This document shows positions 1-11,700 of a DNA stretch of 64,000 nucleotides, in pieces. A program made the translations under genes and the position numbers. The notes beneath the pieces were generated by a model, which had not been told where the DNA came from, did not search any database, and worked only from the letters and a program-made list of their open reading frames with translations. This DNA is from Delphinapterus leucas (Eukaryota; Chordata; Mammalia; Artiodactyla; Monodontidae). Positions within the stretch are counted from its first letter, which is position 1. Every line of letters starts with the position of its first letter. The stretch covers positions 4,084,660 to 4,148,659 of the forward strand of contig NW_022098001.1 of the NCBI RefSeq assembly GCF_002288925.2, in the 5' to 3' direction.

Positions 1-15
1 GCTCATGATCTGATA

Positions 16-18
<3 letters not shown>

Positions 19-46
<28 letters not shown>
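19..46. repeat. (TG)n microsatellite
   Basis: Fourteen uninterrupted TG dinucleotides. A pure run of this length is likely to vary in length between individuals. Confidence 0.97.
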
Positions 47-410
47 AAGAATGCTTATGACCTACTTTCAGCAACATGCAGTTATACAATACTGTATTAT
101 TAACTATAGTCACCATGCTGTACATGAGTATGAATATATAATCACATATGTATTCATGTATATACTCAGAACTTACTCTTACAACTGAAAATTTGTACCC
201 TTTGACCTATACTGCCCTTTCTCTTCCCCCAACCCACTGGCAACCACTATTCTCTGTTTCTATGAAGTCAGCTTTTTATTTTTTATTTTCTAAGATTCAC
301 ATATAAGTGATACCATACATTATTTTGCTTTCTCTGTCTGGCTTATTTCACTTAGTATAACGCCCTCCGGATTCATCCATGTTGTTCATTCCATGCTATC
401 CATGTGATTT
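47..410 (-). mobile_element. Old LINE-1 3' fragment, antisense
   Basis: Read on the minus strand this matches the 3' part of ancient mammalian L1. On the plus strand it gives the familiar antisense phrases ACCCACTGGCAACCAC, GATACCATACATTATTTTGC and ATTCATCCATGTTGTTC. It is heavily diverged and no reading frame survives. Both ends are approximate. Confidence 0.75.
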
Positions 411-1334
411 AGTTTTACTGTGTAGTTTTGCTGTTTTTATTTTGAATTTGTGAAAATCTAAAATCTATGCTACCATTGCCACTGCCATTTTCCTAGGATC
501 CCTGCTTTGTAAGGAAGCTTTTGTTCAAAGAACAGTAAACATTTTCCCTAATGTTGCTAAATGTAACCAATTCCTTTAAGAAGAACTCTTCCCCTTATTC
601 ATACTTAGATTTAAAAAAATACTTTTACTCATTAAGCCCACTGAAATTTATTTTGGTTACTGCTATCATTTAAAGTACAATACCAAATATTTAAAATTAA
701 TTTTATAATAATTGTTTTAAACTACAGTTAAATGTGAAGCTACTGCTAGTCGCATATTTCCTCTAGATTTGACCAGCAAGCTGTCACTTCTTTTTACAGT
801 CACCTAATTCCACCATATGTTATGCTTTATGAAACTGATAAGTGCTAATATGACATTACAATGAGACTTGTTGCTATGAAAATAAATGATACATGAACTA
901 GAGCTCTTAATTTTTTGGCATTCTAAGAGAGGGAAATGAAGCAAATGACAAGAAAACAAGTAAATATTATGATTTAATTTCATTTTAATGTCTTTTGGTA
1001 AATGTTCTGGGTTTAAATTCCTTTGGGAAAATGTTCTGGGTTTAGTTTTCAATCATTCCAGGTTTGTATTTCATAAATGTATAAAAATTGATGATCTGAA
1101 TTTGATTGAGATGCATTCTAAGAGCCTTGGTTATCTGAGGATATGTTTTCAATCAGCAAAATGGATTGATACTGTACTTTAGAAAGAATTTTAATAGCAA
1201 AAATTCAAATAAATTCAATCATTCAAGCACTGATTAAACATCTCTTATTTCCTGCAACTAAGAATAATGATGAAGAGTTGGACAGTCCTCACTTTCACAT
1301 TGCTCACAATCTGGGTGCCTAAAAATGGGCTTTT
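411..1334. other. No recognised feature
   Basis: AT-rich sequence without a convincing reading frame. The only local structure is a short tandem duplication: AATGTTCTGGGTTTA occurs at about 1001 and again about 29 bp later, each preceded by a similar TTTGG/TTTGGG tract. Confidence 0.6.
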
Positions 1335-1510
1335 CTGTAAATTTAGTCTGTTGATTGTGTGACTATCAGTGAGTCTTAATCTTTGGCTGTTAGTTTCTTA
1401 ATCTTTAAAATGAGAATAATGGTTATAATGCCTACATAACAGCATTTTAGAGAGAGGGGACTGAAAAGACAATGAATGTGAAAATGCTTAGCATATAAAC
1501 TGTATAGTGC
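1335..1510 (+). repeat. MIR SINE remnant
   Basis: Diverged match to the central and 3' part of MIR: a TGTGTGACTxTCAGTGAGTC core, then TTTAAAATGAGAATAATGGT and GAAAATGCTTAGCAT. MIR is an inactive tRNA-derived SINE that spread before the mammalian radiation. Confidence 0.6.
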
Positions 1511-2519
1511 AGGGCTTCTCTTATGTGCTTAACCTCCTCATGTGGACTCTGGAAGTGGTTGAAACCACTTGGAGTTGCCACATGCAGAGTTACCTAGAGG
1601 AGGAAGAAAATGACTGGACTCAATTAAAAAAAAAAAAAAATCTGAGGGTCATCAATACACAGAAGATGTTGGAAGCAACAGGATGAAATGAGATCAATTT
1701 GTCTGAGAGAAGAGATAGAGAAAATAAGAGGACTGGGTCATGGGATACTCCAACACTTAGATGTCAAATGGAGAGGAGAAGTCAGGAAAGAAGACAGAAG
1801 GAGAGAGGGGGAGAAAACAAGGAGAATATGATGTCACTTAGGGGAAACAATATTTCAAGGAGGAGCAAGTGATAAACCATGTCAAAAGCAGCTAAGAGGT
1901 CTACTAAAATGAGGACAGATAATTGACCATTAGCTGTGGCAGAATGTAGCTCCCTATTAACCTTGATCAAGCCATTTCATTTGAGGAAAGAGTCAGAAAG
2001 CCTGGAACAGGTTGAAGAAATGATGCGAAGCATTAAGGTGAATTGAAAAAGTAGAGACAAAGAGATTATTAAAGTAGTCAAGGTCATATTGAATTGACAG
2101 AGTTAGTCAAAGATATTCAGAGTCTGTGAGGACACATTCCCATAACCATTAAATATAACCATTGCCTTCTTTTTTTTTTTTTTTTCATTAAGCAGCTTAG
2201 GTATGGAAAAAGTTCCTGTGAAATTATTAATTCATTTAGAAACTGAAGGTAAACTTACCTGATAGAATTTACTATTTGGAAGGAAACTATAGTGTTGAGT
2301 CTCCAGTGAGGATTATAAGATAACATTAATTCATGTCACAAAACAAAAAACTGCATTTTCATATAACGGGCACAATCATTCTGAAACACCAGCCTAATTA
2401 ATATATCGAGGGTCTGCTTAAACATCTCATGCTTGCCAGGAAGCCACTTTATTAGGACTTTTGCTAAATTTAAACAACTGAAAGTAATTTCCATTTAAAA
2501 TATGCACCAATGCATTTTT
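1511..2519. other. No recognised feature
   Basis: Unassigned sequence containing an A-run near 1626-1640 and a T-run near 2170-2185. No tRNA-like head or SINE body is attached to either run, so they are not called as retroposon tails. Confidence 0.6.
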
Positions 2520-2654
2520 AATTTATTTATTTAATTTTTAACTGCTTTACTGAGGAATAATCTATATACAATAAATTTCAGGTTACATAAAAAATTTTAT
2601 GTATTTTAACATGTTCAACCCATGAAACCATCACATACTAAGAACACATCCATT

Positions 2655-3008
2655 CATTCTACTAGTTTAGGGTGCTGTAACAAAGTACCATAGACTGGGT
2701 GGTTTGTAAATAACAGAATTTTATTTCTCACAGGAAGGAGAAAGATGGAGGCTGGAAGTTCAAGATGAGGGTGCCAGCATGGTTGAGTTATGGTGAGACC
2801 CCTATTCTGGGCTGCAGACTGACACCATCTTGTGAAAAGAGAGCAAAAGAGTTCTCTGGGGTCTCTTTTATAAGGACACTAATTCTATTCATGAGGGCTC
2901 CACCCTCATGACCTAATTACTTCCCAAGGGCCCACCTTCTAAACCATCAGACTGGGAAGTTAGGATTTCAACATGTGAATTTTGGGGGGACACATTCAGT
3001 CCATAATG
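2655..3008 (-). mobile_element. MST-type MaLR LTR
   Basis: The reverse complement starts near 3008 with the MaLR LTR start (a GGACTGAATGTGTCCCCCC-like stretch). It passes through GAGGGTGGAGCCCTCATGAA and TTATAAAAGAGACCCCAGAG and ends in the ACCCAGTCTATGGTACTTTG motif near 2670. These are hallmarks of MST/THE1 LTRs of the ERVL-MaLR group. It is a solo LTR lying inside the older antisense L1, so it is younger than that L1. Confidence 0.8.
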
Positions 3009-3804
3009 TCCATCATCCCCAAAAGATTCCTCATGCCCTTTTGTCATCCTTACCACCTGTCACTCTCTGTGCACTCTCCCTGCTCTCAAGTGACCATTTA
3101 TGTATTCTGTCACTACAGACTAGTTTGAATTTCCAATAATTTTATATACATAGAATCATACACTATATACTCTTTCATTTTTTTCTGGCTGCTTTCACTC
3201 AGAATCATTTTTCACATTCACCCATGTTATAGTTATCAATGGTTCATTCCTTTTTATGTCTAGAATAGTTTTCCATTGTATGGTTTTACCATAATCTGTT
3301 TATTCATTGACCTGCTATTGAGCATTAGGGTTGTTTCCAGTTTGGGGCTATTATAAAGATGATATGAAAAATTGTGTTAAGTCTTTGCATGAACATAAGT
3401 ATTTAATCAGGAGAAATAACAGCCTAAGACAGGAATCATTTGATAGGGGTATGCTGAATTTTTCCAGAGACCGCCAAACTGTTTTCCAAAGTGATTGTAC
3501 CATTTTACATTCCTATCACTGTATGAAAGTCCCATTTTCTCCACATCCTCTCCAAAACTTGGTATAGTGAGTCTTTTAAATTTTTAGCCGTTCTAATAGT
3601 TTGTTGTGGTATCTTCCTATGGTTCTAATTTGCATTTTCATAATGAGTAATGATATGTGGGTCTTTTCATATGCTTATTTGCCATCTTACATCTTCTTTG
3701 GTGAATTTTCTATTCAAATCTTTGGCCCATTTTTAAATGGATTGTTTTTCTTATTACTGAGTTTTAGGGGTTCTATATACTGATATATTCCAGATAGTAG
3801 ATGG

Positions 3805-4187
3805 GTTAATCTGATTGGCTGCCATAACAAAATACCACAGACTGATGGCCTAAACAACAGAAATTTATTTTCTTACAGTTCTGGAGGCTGTAAGTCCAAG
3901 ATTAAGGAAACAACAGGATTATTTTCTCCTGAGGTGTCTTGGCTTGGCCTGCAGATGGCTGCCTTATTTCTGTGTCCTCAAGGACTTTTCTCTGTGCATG
4001 CACATGCCTGGTGCCTTTTTCTCTTCTTATAAGGACACAAGTCATATTGCATTAGGGCTCCACACTCATGACCTCATTTAAACTTAATCACTTTTTAAAG
4101 GCCCTATATCTAAATACAGTCACACTGAGGAGCTTAGGGCTTCAACATATAAATGTTGGGGGAACACTATTCAGTCTATAACATTAG
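3805..4187 (-). mobile_element. MLT1-type MaLR LTR
   Basis: On the minus strand this has the MLT1 LTR plan: a CCCCAACATTTATATGTTGAAG start near 4160, TGAGGTCATGAGTGTGGAGC, CTTATAAGAAGAG, and near the end CTGTAAGAAAATAAATTTCT (the poly(A)-signal region) followed by GTCTGTGGTATTTTGTTATG. It is more diverged than the MST copy upstream and likewise interrupts the antisense L1. Confidence 0.78.
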
Positions 4188-5366
4188 GCTTTTATCAAAT
4201 ATTTGCTTTGTAATTATTTTTTGAGTGTCTGGTTTTTCTTTTCATTATCCTAATGGTGTCTTTCAAGGAAAAGAAGTTTGAAAATTTGATAAGGTCCAAT
4301 ATATCAATCTTTTATTTTGTAGAATTTGCTTTTAGTGGCATATCTAAGAAATCTTTGCCTAACTCAAAGTCACAAAGATTTTATTCTATGCTTTATTCTA
4401 GAAGTCTTAGCCTGTTAGGTTTTTCTTTTAGGTTCATGATGCATTTTGAGTTAACTTTGGTGTACGATATAAAATGTAGATAGAATTTTTTTTTTGCACA
4501 TGGATAGCCAGTTATCCCAGGAACACTTGTGGAAAAGACTATCTTTTCTTCAACGAATTGCCTTTGTAACCTTTGTTGAAAATCCATGTAATTGTGGTTC
4601 TAATTCTGGACTCTCTATTTTATCCCATTTATAAAACTGCTTATCATTATACTAATACTTTCCTGACGACTGTAGTTTCAAACTAAGACTGAAATCAGGT
4701 AGTGCTGATTCTTCAACTTCGTTTTTCATTCTCATGGTTGTTTATTACTTTCTAGATTCTTTGCATTTTCATATACATTTCAGAATTAGCTTATAAATCT
4801 ATAAAATGCTGTCTGAGATTTTGATTGGCATTGCATTTAATCTATATGTAAATTTTGAGAGAATTGGCATTTTAAGAATATTAGGTCTTTTTCTCTGTGA
4901 ACACTGTGAACCTCTTGAATTATCTAGGTCTTTAACTTCTTTCAACAATGTTTTCTAGTTTTCAGTGTACAGGCATTGCACATCTTTGTCAGAATTATCC
5001 CCACATATTTCATATTTTGATGCTGCTGAAAATAGTGTTATTTAATTTCAACTCCTGATTGTTTACTGCTAGCACATAAAAGTGAAATTGTTTTGTATAT
5101 TGACTTCGTAACCTGTGGTGTGCAAAACACTTATCAGTTCTAGCAGGTTTTTACAGATTCCATCAGATTTTTCTATTACAGCTTACTGTTATCTATGAAA
5201 AACAAGAGTTTTACTTCTTCCTTCTCAGCTAGATACCTTTCATTACTTTTTGACTACTGCATGTGCTGGAACCGCCAAACAATGTTGAACACAAGTAGTG
5301 AGGATGAGCATCCTTGTTTCATTCCTGATCTTAGCGGGAAAGTATTCAGTCTTTCAACATCAAACA

Positions 5367-6420
5367 CAGGCACACCTTGCTTTATTACACTTCACTTTAC
5401 TGCATTATTTTTACAAACTGAAGGTTTTTGTCGAGCAAGCCTATAGGTGTCATTTTTCCAACAGCGTTTCTCACTTTGTGTCTTTGTGTCACGTTTCAGT
5501 AATTCTTGCAATTATTAATCTTATGGTGATCTGTGATCAGTAATCTTTGATGTTATTATTGTAATTGTTTGGGGGCACCACAAACTGCACCCAGCTAAGG
5601 ATGGTGAATTTAACTGATAAATGTCGTGTATGTTTTAACTACTTCACTGACCAGCCATTCCTCCATCTCTCTCCCTCTCCTTGGGCCTCCCTATTCTGAG
5701 ACACAACAATATTGAAATTAGGCCAACTAATTACCCTACAATGACCTTTAAGTGTTCAAGTAAAAGGAAGAATTGCATGCCCCTCACTTTAAATAAAAAG
5801 TTAGAATTGATTAATCTTATTGAGGAAGGCATGTCAAAAACCAAGATAAGCCAAAAGCTAGGCCTTTTGCACCGAACAATTAGCCAAGTTGTGAATCCAA
5901 ATCAAAGGAAATTAAAAATGCTACTCCAGTGAACACATGAAAGATAAGAAATTGAAACATTATTGCTGACATGGAGAAAGTTTAAGTCGTCTGGATAGAA
6001 GATCAAACCAGCCACAACATTCCCTTCTGTCAAAGCCTAATCCAGTGCAAGGCCTTAACTCTCTTCAATTCTGTGAAGGCTGAGAGAGATAAGGAAGCTA
6101 CAGAAGACAAGTTTGAAGCTAGCAGAGGATCGTTTATGAGGTTTAAGGAAAAAAGCTGTCTCCACAACATAAAAAACAAGGTGAAGCAGCAAGTGCTGAT
6201 GTATAAGCTACAGCAAGTTATTCAAAAGATCTAGCTAAGATAATTAATGAAGGTGGCTACACTAAACACCAGATTTTCATTGTAGACCAAACAGCCTTAT
6301 ACTGGAAGAAGATGCCATCTAGGACTTTCACAGCCAGAGAGGAAAAGTCAATGCCTGGCTTTAAAGCTTCAAAGGACAAGCTAACTCTCTTGTTAGGGCT
6401 AATGCAGCTGGTGACTTCCT
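5367..6420 (+). mobile_element. Tigger1-type DNA transposon, 3'-truncated
   Basis: Starts with CAGGCACACCTTGCTTTATT, a good match to a Tigger1 terminus (CAGGCATACCT...). It continues through the conserved GGTGATCTGTGATCAGTAAT segment into the transposase reading frame. The match stops after GCAGCTGGTGACTT near 6420, so the second half of the transposase and the other terminal repeat are missing. It is a pogo/Tc1-mariner class cut-and-paste element, long inactive. Confidence 0.85.
5741..6420 (+). pseudogene. Tigger transposase remnant (pogo family, CENP-B-like)
   Basis: The transposase start codon is at 5741. The first 64 residues still read as a CENP-B/pogo helix-turn-helix: a basic SSKRKN start, then LTLNKKLELINLIEEGMS and KISQKLGL, then ISQVVN. 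The frame closes at 5932 after a deletion around AATCCAAATCAAAGG. Downstream, in other frames, recognisable pieces persist, including a VDQTA tract near 6280 where the family has its first catalytic aspartate, and KKMPSRTF. In live relatives this enzyme binds the terminal repeats and cuts out the element. Here the frame is broken and the catalytic domain is truncated, so there is no function. Confidence 0.8.
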
Positions 6421-6449
6421 TATATCTTTGATAGTGCTAATTTACACCC

Positions 6450-6454
<5 letters not shown>

Positions 6455-6480
<26 letters not shown>
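6455..6480. repeat. (CT)n microsatellite
   Basis: About thirteen CT units lying at the boundary between the Tigger remnant and the following antisense L1. Confidence 0.95.
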
Positions 6481-7760
6481 GGTTAAAAGTTAATCAATTT
6501 CATTGATCTTCTCAAAGAATCATCTTTAAGCTTCATTTGTTTTCTCTATTGATTTTCTGTTTCAATTTTATTGATTTCCACTGCGACCGTTATTATTTCC
6601 TTTCTCGTGCTACTTTTGATTTTTTTTGGTTCTTTCCCTAGTTTATTAAAGTAGAAGCTGACACCGATTTAAGAAAGTTTTAAAAAAATATGGGCATCCA
6701 GCACCCAGAATTTCCTTCTACCTACTGCTTTAGCAGCATCTCACATTTTGATATGTTGCGTTTTAATTTTCATTCAGTTCAAACTATTTTCTTTCTTCCT
6801 TTGGATTTCCTCTTTGACCCATTGTATTTCGTTAGCAATATTATTTAGTTATACATATTTGAGTATTTTCCAGTGATTCTTCTTTTTAAATTACTAATTA
6901 ATTTTATTATGCTCAGAAAATTTATTTTGTGTGAATTGAATCCTTTTACATTTATTGACACATTTTTTGGCCTAGTATATAGTTTTTCTTGGGAAACATT
7001 CTATGTATGCTTAAAATAATGTATGCTTTTTGCTGTTTGACGAAGTTTTCTATAAATATCAGTTACGTCAATGCTCACATCTATATCACTTACTGAGAGA
7101 TGGATACTCAAATCTGCAGCTCTATTATTTGACTTTTAAATTTTTGCCGGATAGTCTATATATTTTTGCCTTAACATTTCTGCAGTGTGGGTACGCTGGT
7201 GATGAATTCTTGAGCTATTGTATGTCTGTAAAAGTCTTTATTTTAATTTTGTTTTTGAAAGAGACTTCTACTACTAGGTATATAATTCTGGTTTGATAAT
7301 TTTTTTCATATTTTCTCATTACTAAACAAGGATCTTCTGCTGATCTCCAGAGTTCTCTCCCTGTGCAACTCTATCCTCTCTGTGACTCTGTCTTATCAAC
7401 TCTAAGAACTCGGTCTTCTGGGATCCTTAGACAATCTCCTCAAGTAAGGGAGTCTGCCTGACTCTCCTGGGTTCCCTTTTTTGTGTCATGGACTGGAAAC
7501 TCAAGACAATAGCTGGGGCTTATTGTAGAGCTAAATGTAGAGCTCACCTCATTTGTTTCCCATTTCTCAAGACCACTGTCCTTCATTGTCTGATGTCCAG
7601 TATCTTTAAAAACAACTTTGCTTCTTGTGTCTTCTTTTTGTTGTTGTTCCTGTTGTTGACGACTCAGTGGGAGACTATATCTGATACCTGTCACTCCATC
7701 TTGTTATTCCATTTAGTCCCAGTACATATTTTTGATCTTGGATCTTTCCTATTCCCATTC
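6481..7760 (-). mobile_element. Ancient LINE-1, antisense, 5' half of ORF2 and upstream
   Basis: Antisense phrases of the L1 endonuclease and linker region are visible: CAATTTCATTGATCTTCTCAAAG near 6495, TTTTATTATGCTCAGAAAAT near 6903, and GAAGTTTTCTATAAATATCAG near 7041. From about 7320 to 7720 the text resembles the 5' portion of old L1/HAL1 copies (CAGGTAAGGxAGTCTGCCTG, CTTCATTGTCTGATGTCCAG). Compared with the L1 that ends at 5366, roughly 0.8-0.9 kb of ORF2 is missing between the two pieces. Either the Tigger insertion came with a deletion, or these are two separate L1 insertions. Confidence 0.65.
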
Positions 7761-9822
7761 ATTTGAAGAACTAAAGTAAGATTTCACTACATTCATTTGA
7801 AGCATCAGTTGTCTGACCTTATGTCGAAATATTTCAGACTAAAACCTGACTCACCAGGTATTTGTGAATGAAATTCTACCACCTATGCAAGTAGTAAGTA
7901 TCTTCCATTTTTCTCAAATTCATTTACTTTAACTGAGAATTTACGAGATATCTGTGCTATTATCTTTATCCTTCAAGGATAAGATACAATTAAAAAAGAA
8001 TATCAATACAAATGAACACATAAAAAGGAAGAAAAGGATGAGAATGTCTTTGAATAAGTGTTTGTAGTCATGTATACTACAATAATTATCTACTTCAGAA
8101 TTCAAACAGTTTTTCTTTATGCCCATTCTTCATGAAAAATTCAAACTGTAGAATGTTGAAAATTCTCTACCGTAGGGAAAAAAGTGCATTTATCCCAAGA
8201 AGACTGATTCATTTGTGTATGTTTGTGTGCTCACTTAAACATGAGTGAGGTGGCGGGAGGTTTCACGGTGCATTAACCTACTCTCTAGTCAATTTCAAAG
8301 TCAAAGTATCTATCATATAGGTTAACTTTAGGGGTATAAATCCCAAATGTTAAGAACTTTAATTAATATATTAAACTTTGTTTATAACACCTTTATATTG
8401 AAGATTGAGGGTCTGTTCTTGGTAGCTGTCTTAACGTTGGATTTTTCTTCAGAAACTTTAATCAGAAACAGAGAAGACTATACATAAATCAACACACTAA
8501 AACAAAGTCTGTCTAGGACATTATATATTCCATATTGCTTCCAGGACTAATACCTGGGAGAAATCCAAGATAAACCTGTAATATTTTTCCTTCAGTGTCA
8601 CTACTATGAACATTGAAAGTGGTGAGAGAAGGGCAGTGGAACTGTTTAACATAGCATCTTGAGGACACCTGCCTCTCATATTTTGTCACATCAGAAAGAG
8701 ATGTACGAAAAATGTCCCATGTTGGGAAATGAAAAACTGCTATAAAGAAAACCCAGGGATGACCTCCCTTTTTCTCCTATTTCTTTTCTGAAGTCTCCTC
8801 CTGCCAGTAATTATTCTAACATCTCTGACCTTGTGCAGCAATTCAATCCTTCTCTTTTCTCCATGACACGGTACTCATTTCCTACTCACAGCTTTTCAAG
8901 GTGTAACCCGTTCATGAGTTGTGCTATACACAAGGTTAAAAGGTAGTACAATGGCAGCTACAGTAGATAGCTCCATTTTCAACATCCAATTGAAAATGAA
9001 AACATAATTCTAAATGAATTAAGGGACAATAACGCTCTGCTTGGAGAGTTCTTTTCCCAGATGACATGCTACACATAAGTTTTAAATTGCTGTTTTTCCA
9101 GTGCTTAGCTGAAATGAAAAAAGTAGGAAAAATGCAAGCCTCAATTTAAAAGTAGATGTGAATCCCAAGAACAAAATTATAATGCTAAAATTTTTTATGC
9201 TTAAACTAGATTGACCACGCTAATCAGTCACCCTTCACCACACAGACAAGGAAAGCCCAAATGAAGTATCCAGTAAGGGTCTGCCATATTTTCTGATGAA
9301 ATCTGTATCACTTACTAATATCAGGGGACTCCCTATGAAAGACTGGAGCAATGGACACATTCTCAAAACACCTGGAAAGTTGGGAAACCTAAGTTTCCAC
9401 TACCAGTTGGGATGAAGATGGATGTGAAATACCTTTACTCCCACTGAAACAATAAGAAATTACTGCGTAGACAAATCTATACATTCAGAAAGATAGAAAG
9501 ATAGAAATCGTATACATATAAAGCCTGAAATATTATCTGTATTGTCATATATGTGAATTGCCAATTTTATTTGTATTGCACTAAAGAAGAAACTAAAAGT
9601 ATATGAAAATAGGGAGCATGTCCACACTCCTCAATCTGTGTGGGTGCACATAGGAAAAATGAGGTGGGGTCTCTTGAAAGGAGGCTTTGTGGAGTGGGGT
9701 CTCCCAGGCTTCTCCTTGGTGTTCCTTCATGGGGGTCACTGCTGTAGCTGACTGGAACTCCCCAACAGAAGTTGGTGATTCTGCTTTGGCACAGTTACAC
9801 TGACTAGTAGAAATCATTTAGG
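7761..9822. other. No recognised feature
   Basis: Two kilobases of apparently unique, AT-rich sequence. No reading frame above background, no splice-bounded exon candidate and no repeat that I recognise. Confidence 0.55.
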
Positions 9823-10033
9823 TTTTTTTTTTTTGTTTTTTCGGTACACGGGCCTCTCACTGTTGTGGCCTCTCCCACTGCGGAGCACAGGCTCGGGACG
9901 CACAGGCTCAGCAGCCATGGCTCACAGGCCCAGCCACTCCGCAGCATGTGGGATCCTCCCAGACCGGGGCACGAAGCCGCGTCCCCTGCATCGGCAGGTG
10001 GACTCTCAACCACTGCGCCACCAGGGAAGTCCC
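9823..10033 (-). mobile_element. CHR-type tRNA-derived SINE
   Basis: Complete element in antisense. The plus strand begins with the T-run (complement of the tail), continues TCGGTACACGGGCCTCTCAC and ends in CCACCAGGGAAGTCCC, the complement of the SINE head. The internal Pol III B box is present as the complement of GGTTCGTGCC with one or two CpG-type changes. No clear target-site duplication is seen at its flanks. Elements of this type depend on LINE-1 ORF2 for movement. Confidence 0.95.
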
Positions 10034-10047
10034 TTATTGCATACTTC

Positions 10048-10059
10048 AAAGTAAATGTA
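10048..10059. repeat. Target-site duplication, 5' copy, of the full-length L1
   Basis: AAAGTAAATGTA, repeated exactly at 17746-17757 directly after the L1 poly(A). It fixes both ends of the insertion. Confidence 0.92.
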
Positions 10060-10068
10060 GGAGGGCTT

Positions 10069-10080
10069 GAAGATGGCGGA
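10069..10080 (+). promoter_or_regulatory. YY1-like initiator site of the L1 promoter
   Basis: GAAGATGGCGGA lies 10-21 bp from the element's first base and contains the YY1 core AAGATGGCGG. Human L1 has a YY1 site at the same distance, where it sets accurate initiation. The function here is by analogy. Confidence 0.7.
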
Positions 10081-11214
10081 AGAGTAAGACGCGGAGATCG
10101 CCTTCCTCCCCACGGATACACCAGAAATACATCTACACGTGGAACAACTCCTACAGAACACCTACTGAAGGCTGGCAGAAGACCTCAGACTTCCCAAAAG
10201 GAAAGAAACTCCCCACGTACCTGGGTAGGGCAAAAGAAAAAACAGAGACAAAAGAATAAGGACGGCACCTGCACCAGTGGGAGGGAGCTGTGAAGGAGGA
10301 AAAGTTTCCACACACTAGGAAGCCCCTTCGCGGACGGAGACTGCGGGAGGCGGAGGGGTGAGCTTCGGTACCGCGGAGGAGTGCACAGCGACGGGTGCGG
10401 AGGGCAAAGCGGGGAGATTCCCGCACAGAGGATCGGTGCCAACCGGCACTCACCAGCCCGAGAGGCTTGTCTGCTCACCCGCCAGGGCGGGCGGGGCCGC
10501 GAGCTGAGGCTCGAGTTTCGGTTTTGGACGGAGCGCAGGGAGAGGACTGGGGTTGGCGGCTTGAACATAGCCTGAAGGGATTAGTGCACCACGGCTAGCC
10601 GGGAAGGGAGTCCGGGGAAAAGTCTGCATCTGCCGAAGAGGCAAGAGACTTTTTCTTCCCTCTTTGTTTCCTGGTGCGCGAGGAGAGGGGTTTAAGAGCG
10701 CTGCTTAAAGGAACCCCAGAGACGGGCGCGAGCCGCGGCTAAAAGCGCGGACCCCAGAGACGGGCGGGAGACGCTAAGGCTGCTGCTGCCGCCACCAAGG
10801 GGCCTGTGTGCGAGCACAGGTCACTCTCCACACCCCTCTTCCGCGGAGCCTGCGCAGCCCGCCGCTGCCAGGTTCCCGGGATCCAGGGACAACTTCCCCG
10901 GGAGAACGCACGGCGGGCCTCAGGCTGGAGCAACGTCACGCCGGCCTCTGCCGCCGCAGGCCCGCCCCGCACGCAGTGCGCCCCGAATCAGCGGCTCCTT
11001 TAACCCCGTCCTGTCTGAGCAAAAAACAGACGCCCTCCAGCGACCTACACGCAGAGGCAGGGCCAAATCCAAAGCTGAGCTCCTGTGAGCTGTGAGAACA
11101 AAGAGAAAGGGAAATCTCCCCCAGCAGCCTCAGAAGCAGCGGATTAAAGCTCCACAATCAACTTGATGTACCCTGCATCTGTGGAATACATGAATAGACA
11201 AGGAATGAACCCAT

Positions 11215-11700
11215 ATTGAAGAGGTGGACTTTAGGAGCGAGATCTATGATTTTTTTCCCTTTTCCTCTTTTTGTGAATGTGTACGTGTATGCTTCTGTGT
11301 GAGATCTTGTCTGTATAGTCTTGCTTCCACCATTTGTCCTAGGGCTCTATCCGTCCATGGTTTTAAAAAAAATTTTTTTTCTTAATAATTAATTTTAATT
11401 CTAATAACTTTATTATACTTTACCTTCGTTCTTTCTTTCTTTCTTTCCTTCCTTCCTTCCGTTAGACAACGAATCACCCCAAATTGAGGAGGTGGTCTCT
11501 GAGAGCAAGATTTATGATTTTTCCCCCTTTACCTCTTTTTGTGAGGGTGTATGTGTATGCTTCTGTGTAAGATTTTCTCTGTATAGCTTTGCTTCCAACA
11601 TTTGTCCTAAGGTTCTATCCGTCCCTTTTTTTTCTAAATATTTTTTAATTCAATAACTATATTATACTTTATTTTATTTTTACTGTATCTTCTTTCTTTC
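11215..11700 (+). repeat. Imperfect tandem duplication in the L1 5'UTR, offset about 268 bp
   Basis: Two related blocks share AGGTGG, GATxTATGATTTTT, CCTCTTTTTGTGA, GTGTATGCTTCTGTGT, TTGCTTCCA, CATTTGTCCTA and GGTTCTATCCGTCC. The first runs from about 11221 and the second from about 11489. Each ends in an AT-rich stretch followed by a TTCT/TTCC tract, so the unit seems to be 'T-rich block plus pyrimidine tract'. It resembles a two-copy version of the monomer arrays seen in rodent L1 promoters, but that is only an analogy. Confidence 0.8.

Larger units (their letters stand above)
2520..5366 (-). mobile_element. Ancient LINE-1, antisense, interrupted by two LTRs
   Basis: Reading left to right this runs from an old L1 3'UTR back through ORF2 on the minus strand. 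Landmarks on the plus strand are CTTTACTGAGGAATAATC, the CATTCACCCATGTTATAG region, CCAAACTGTTTTCCAAAGTG at 3475-3495, CCACATCCTCTCCAAAACTT at 3541-3560, the TCAACAATGTTTTCTAGTTTTC region near 4942, and the antisense of the region just upstream of the reverse-transcriptase FADD motif near 5330. MaLR LTRs at 2655-3008 and 3805-4187 inserted into it, and the L1 resumes at the expected place after each. Coding capacity is lost throughout. Confidence 0.85.

Noticed and set aside
9865..10293. 142-codon sense frame bridging the antisense SINE and the L1 5'UTR
   Set aside because: It runs through a SINE, its flank and an L1 promoter, three unrelated segments, so it is an accident of GC-rich repeats.
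10185..10568. 127-codon antisense frame in the L1 5'UTR as a gene (ORF0-like)
   Set aside because: High GC content alone yields long antisense frames. There is no start context, homology or transcript evidence. Kept only as a finding to test.
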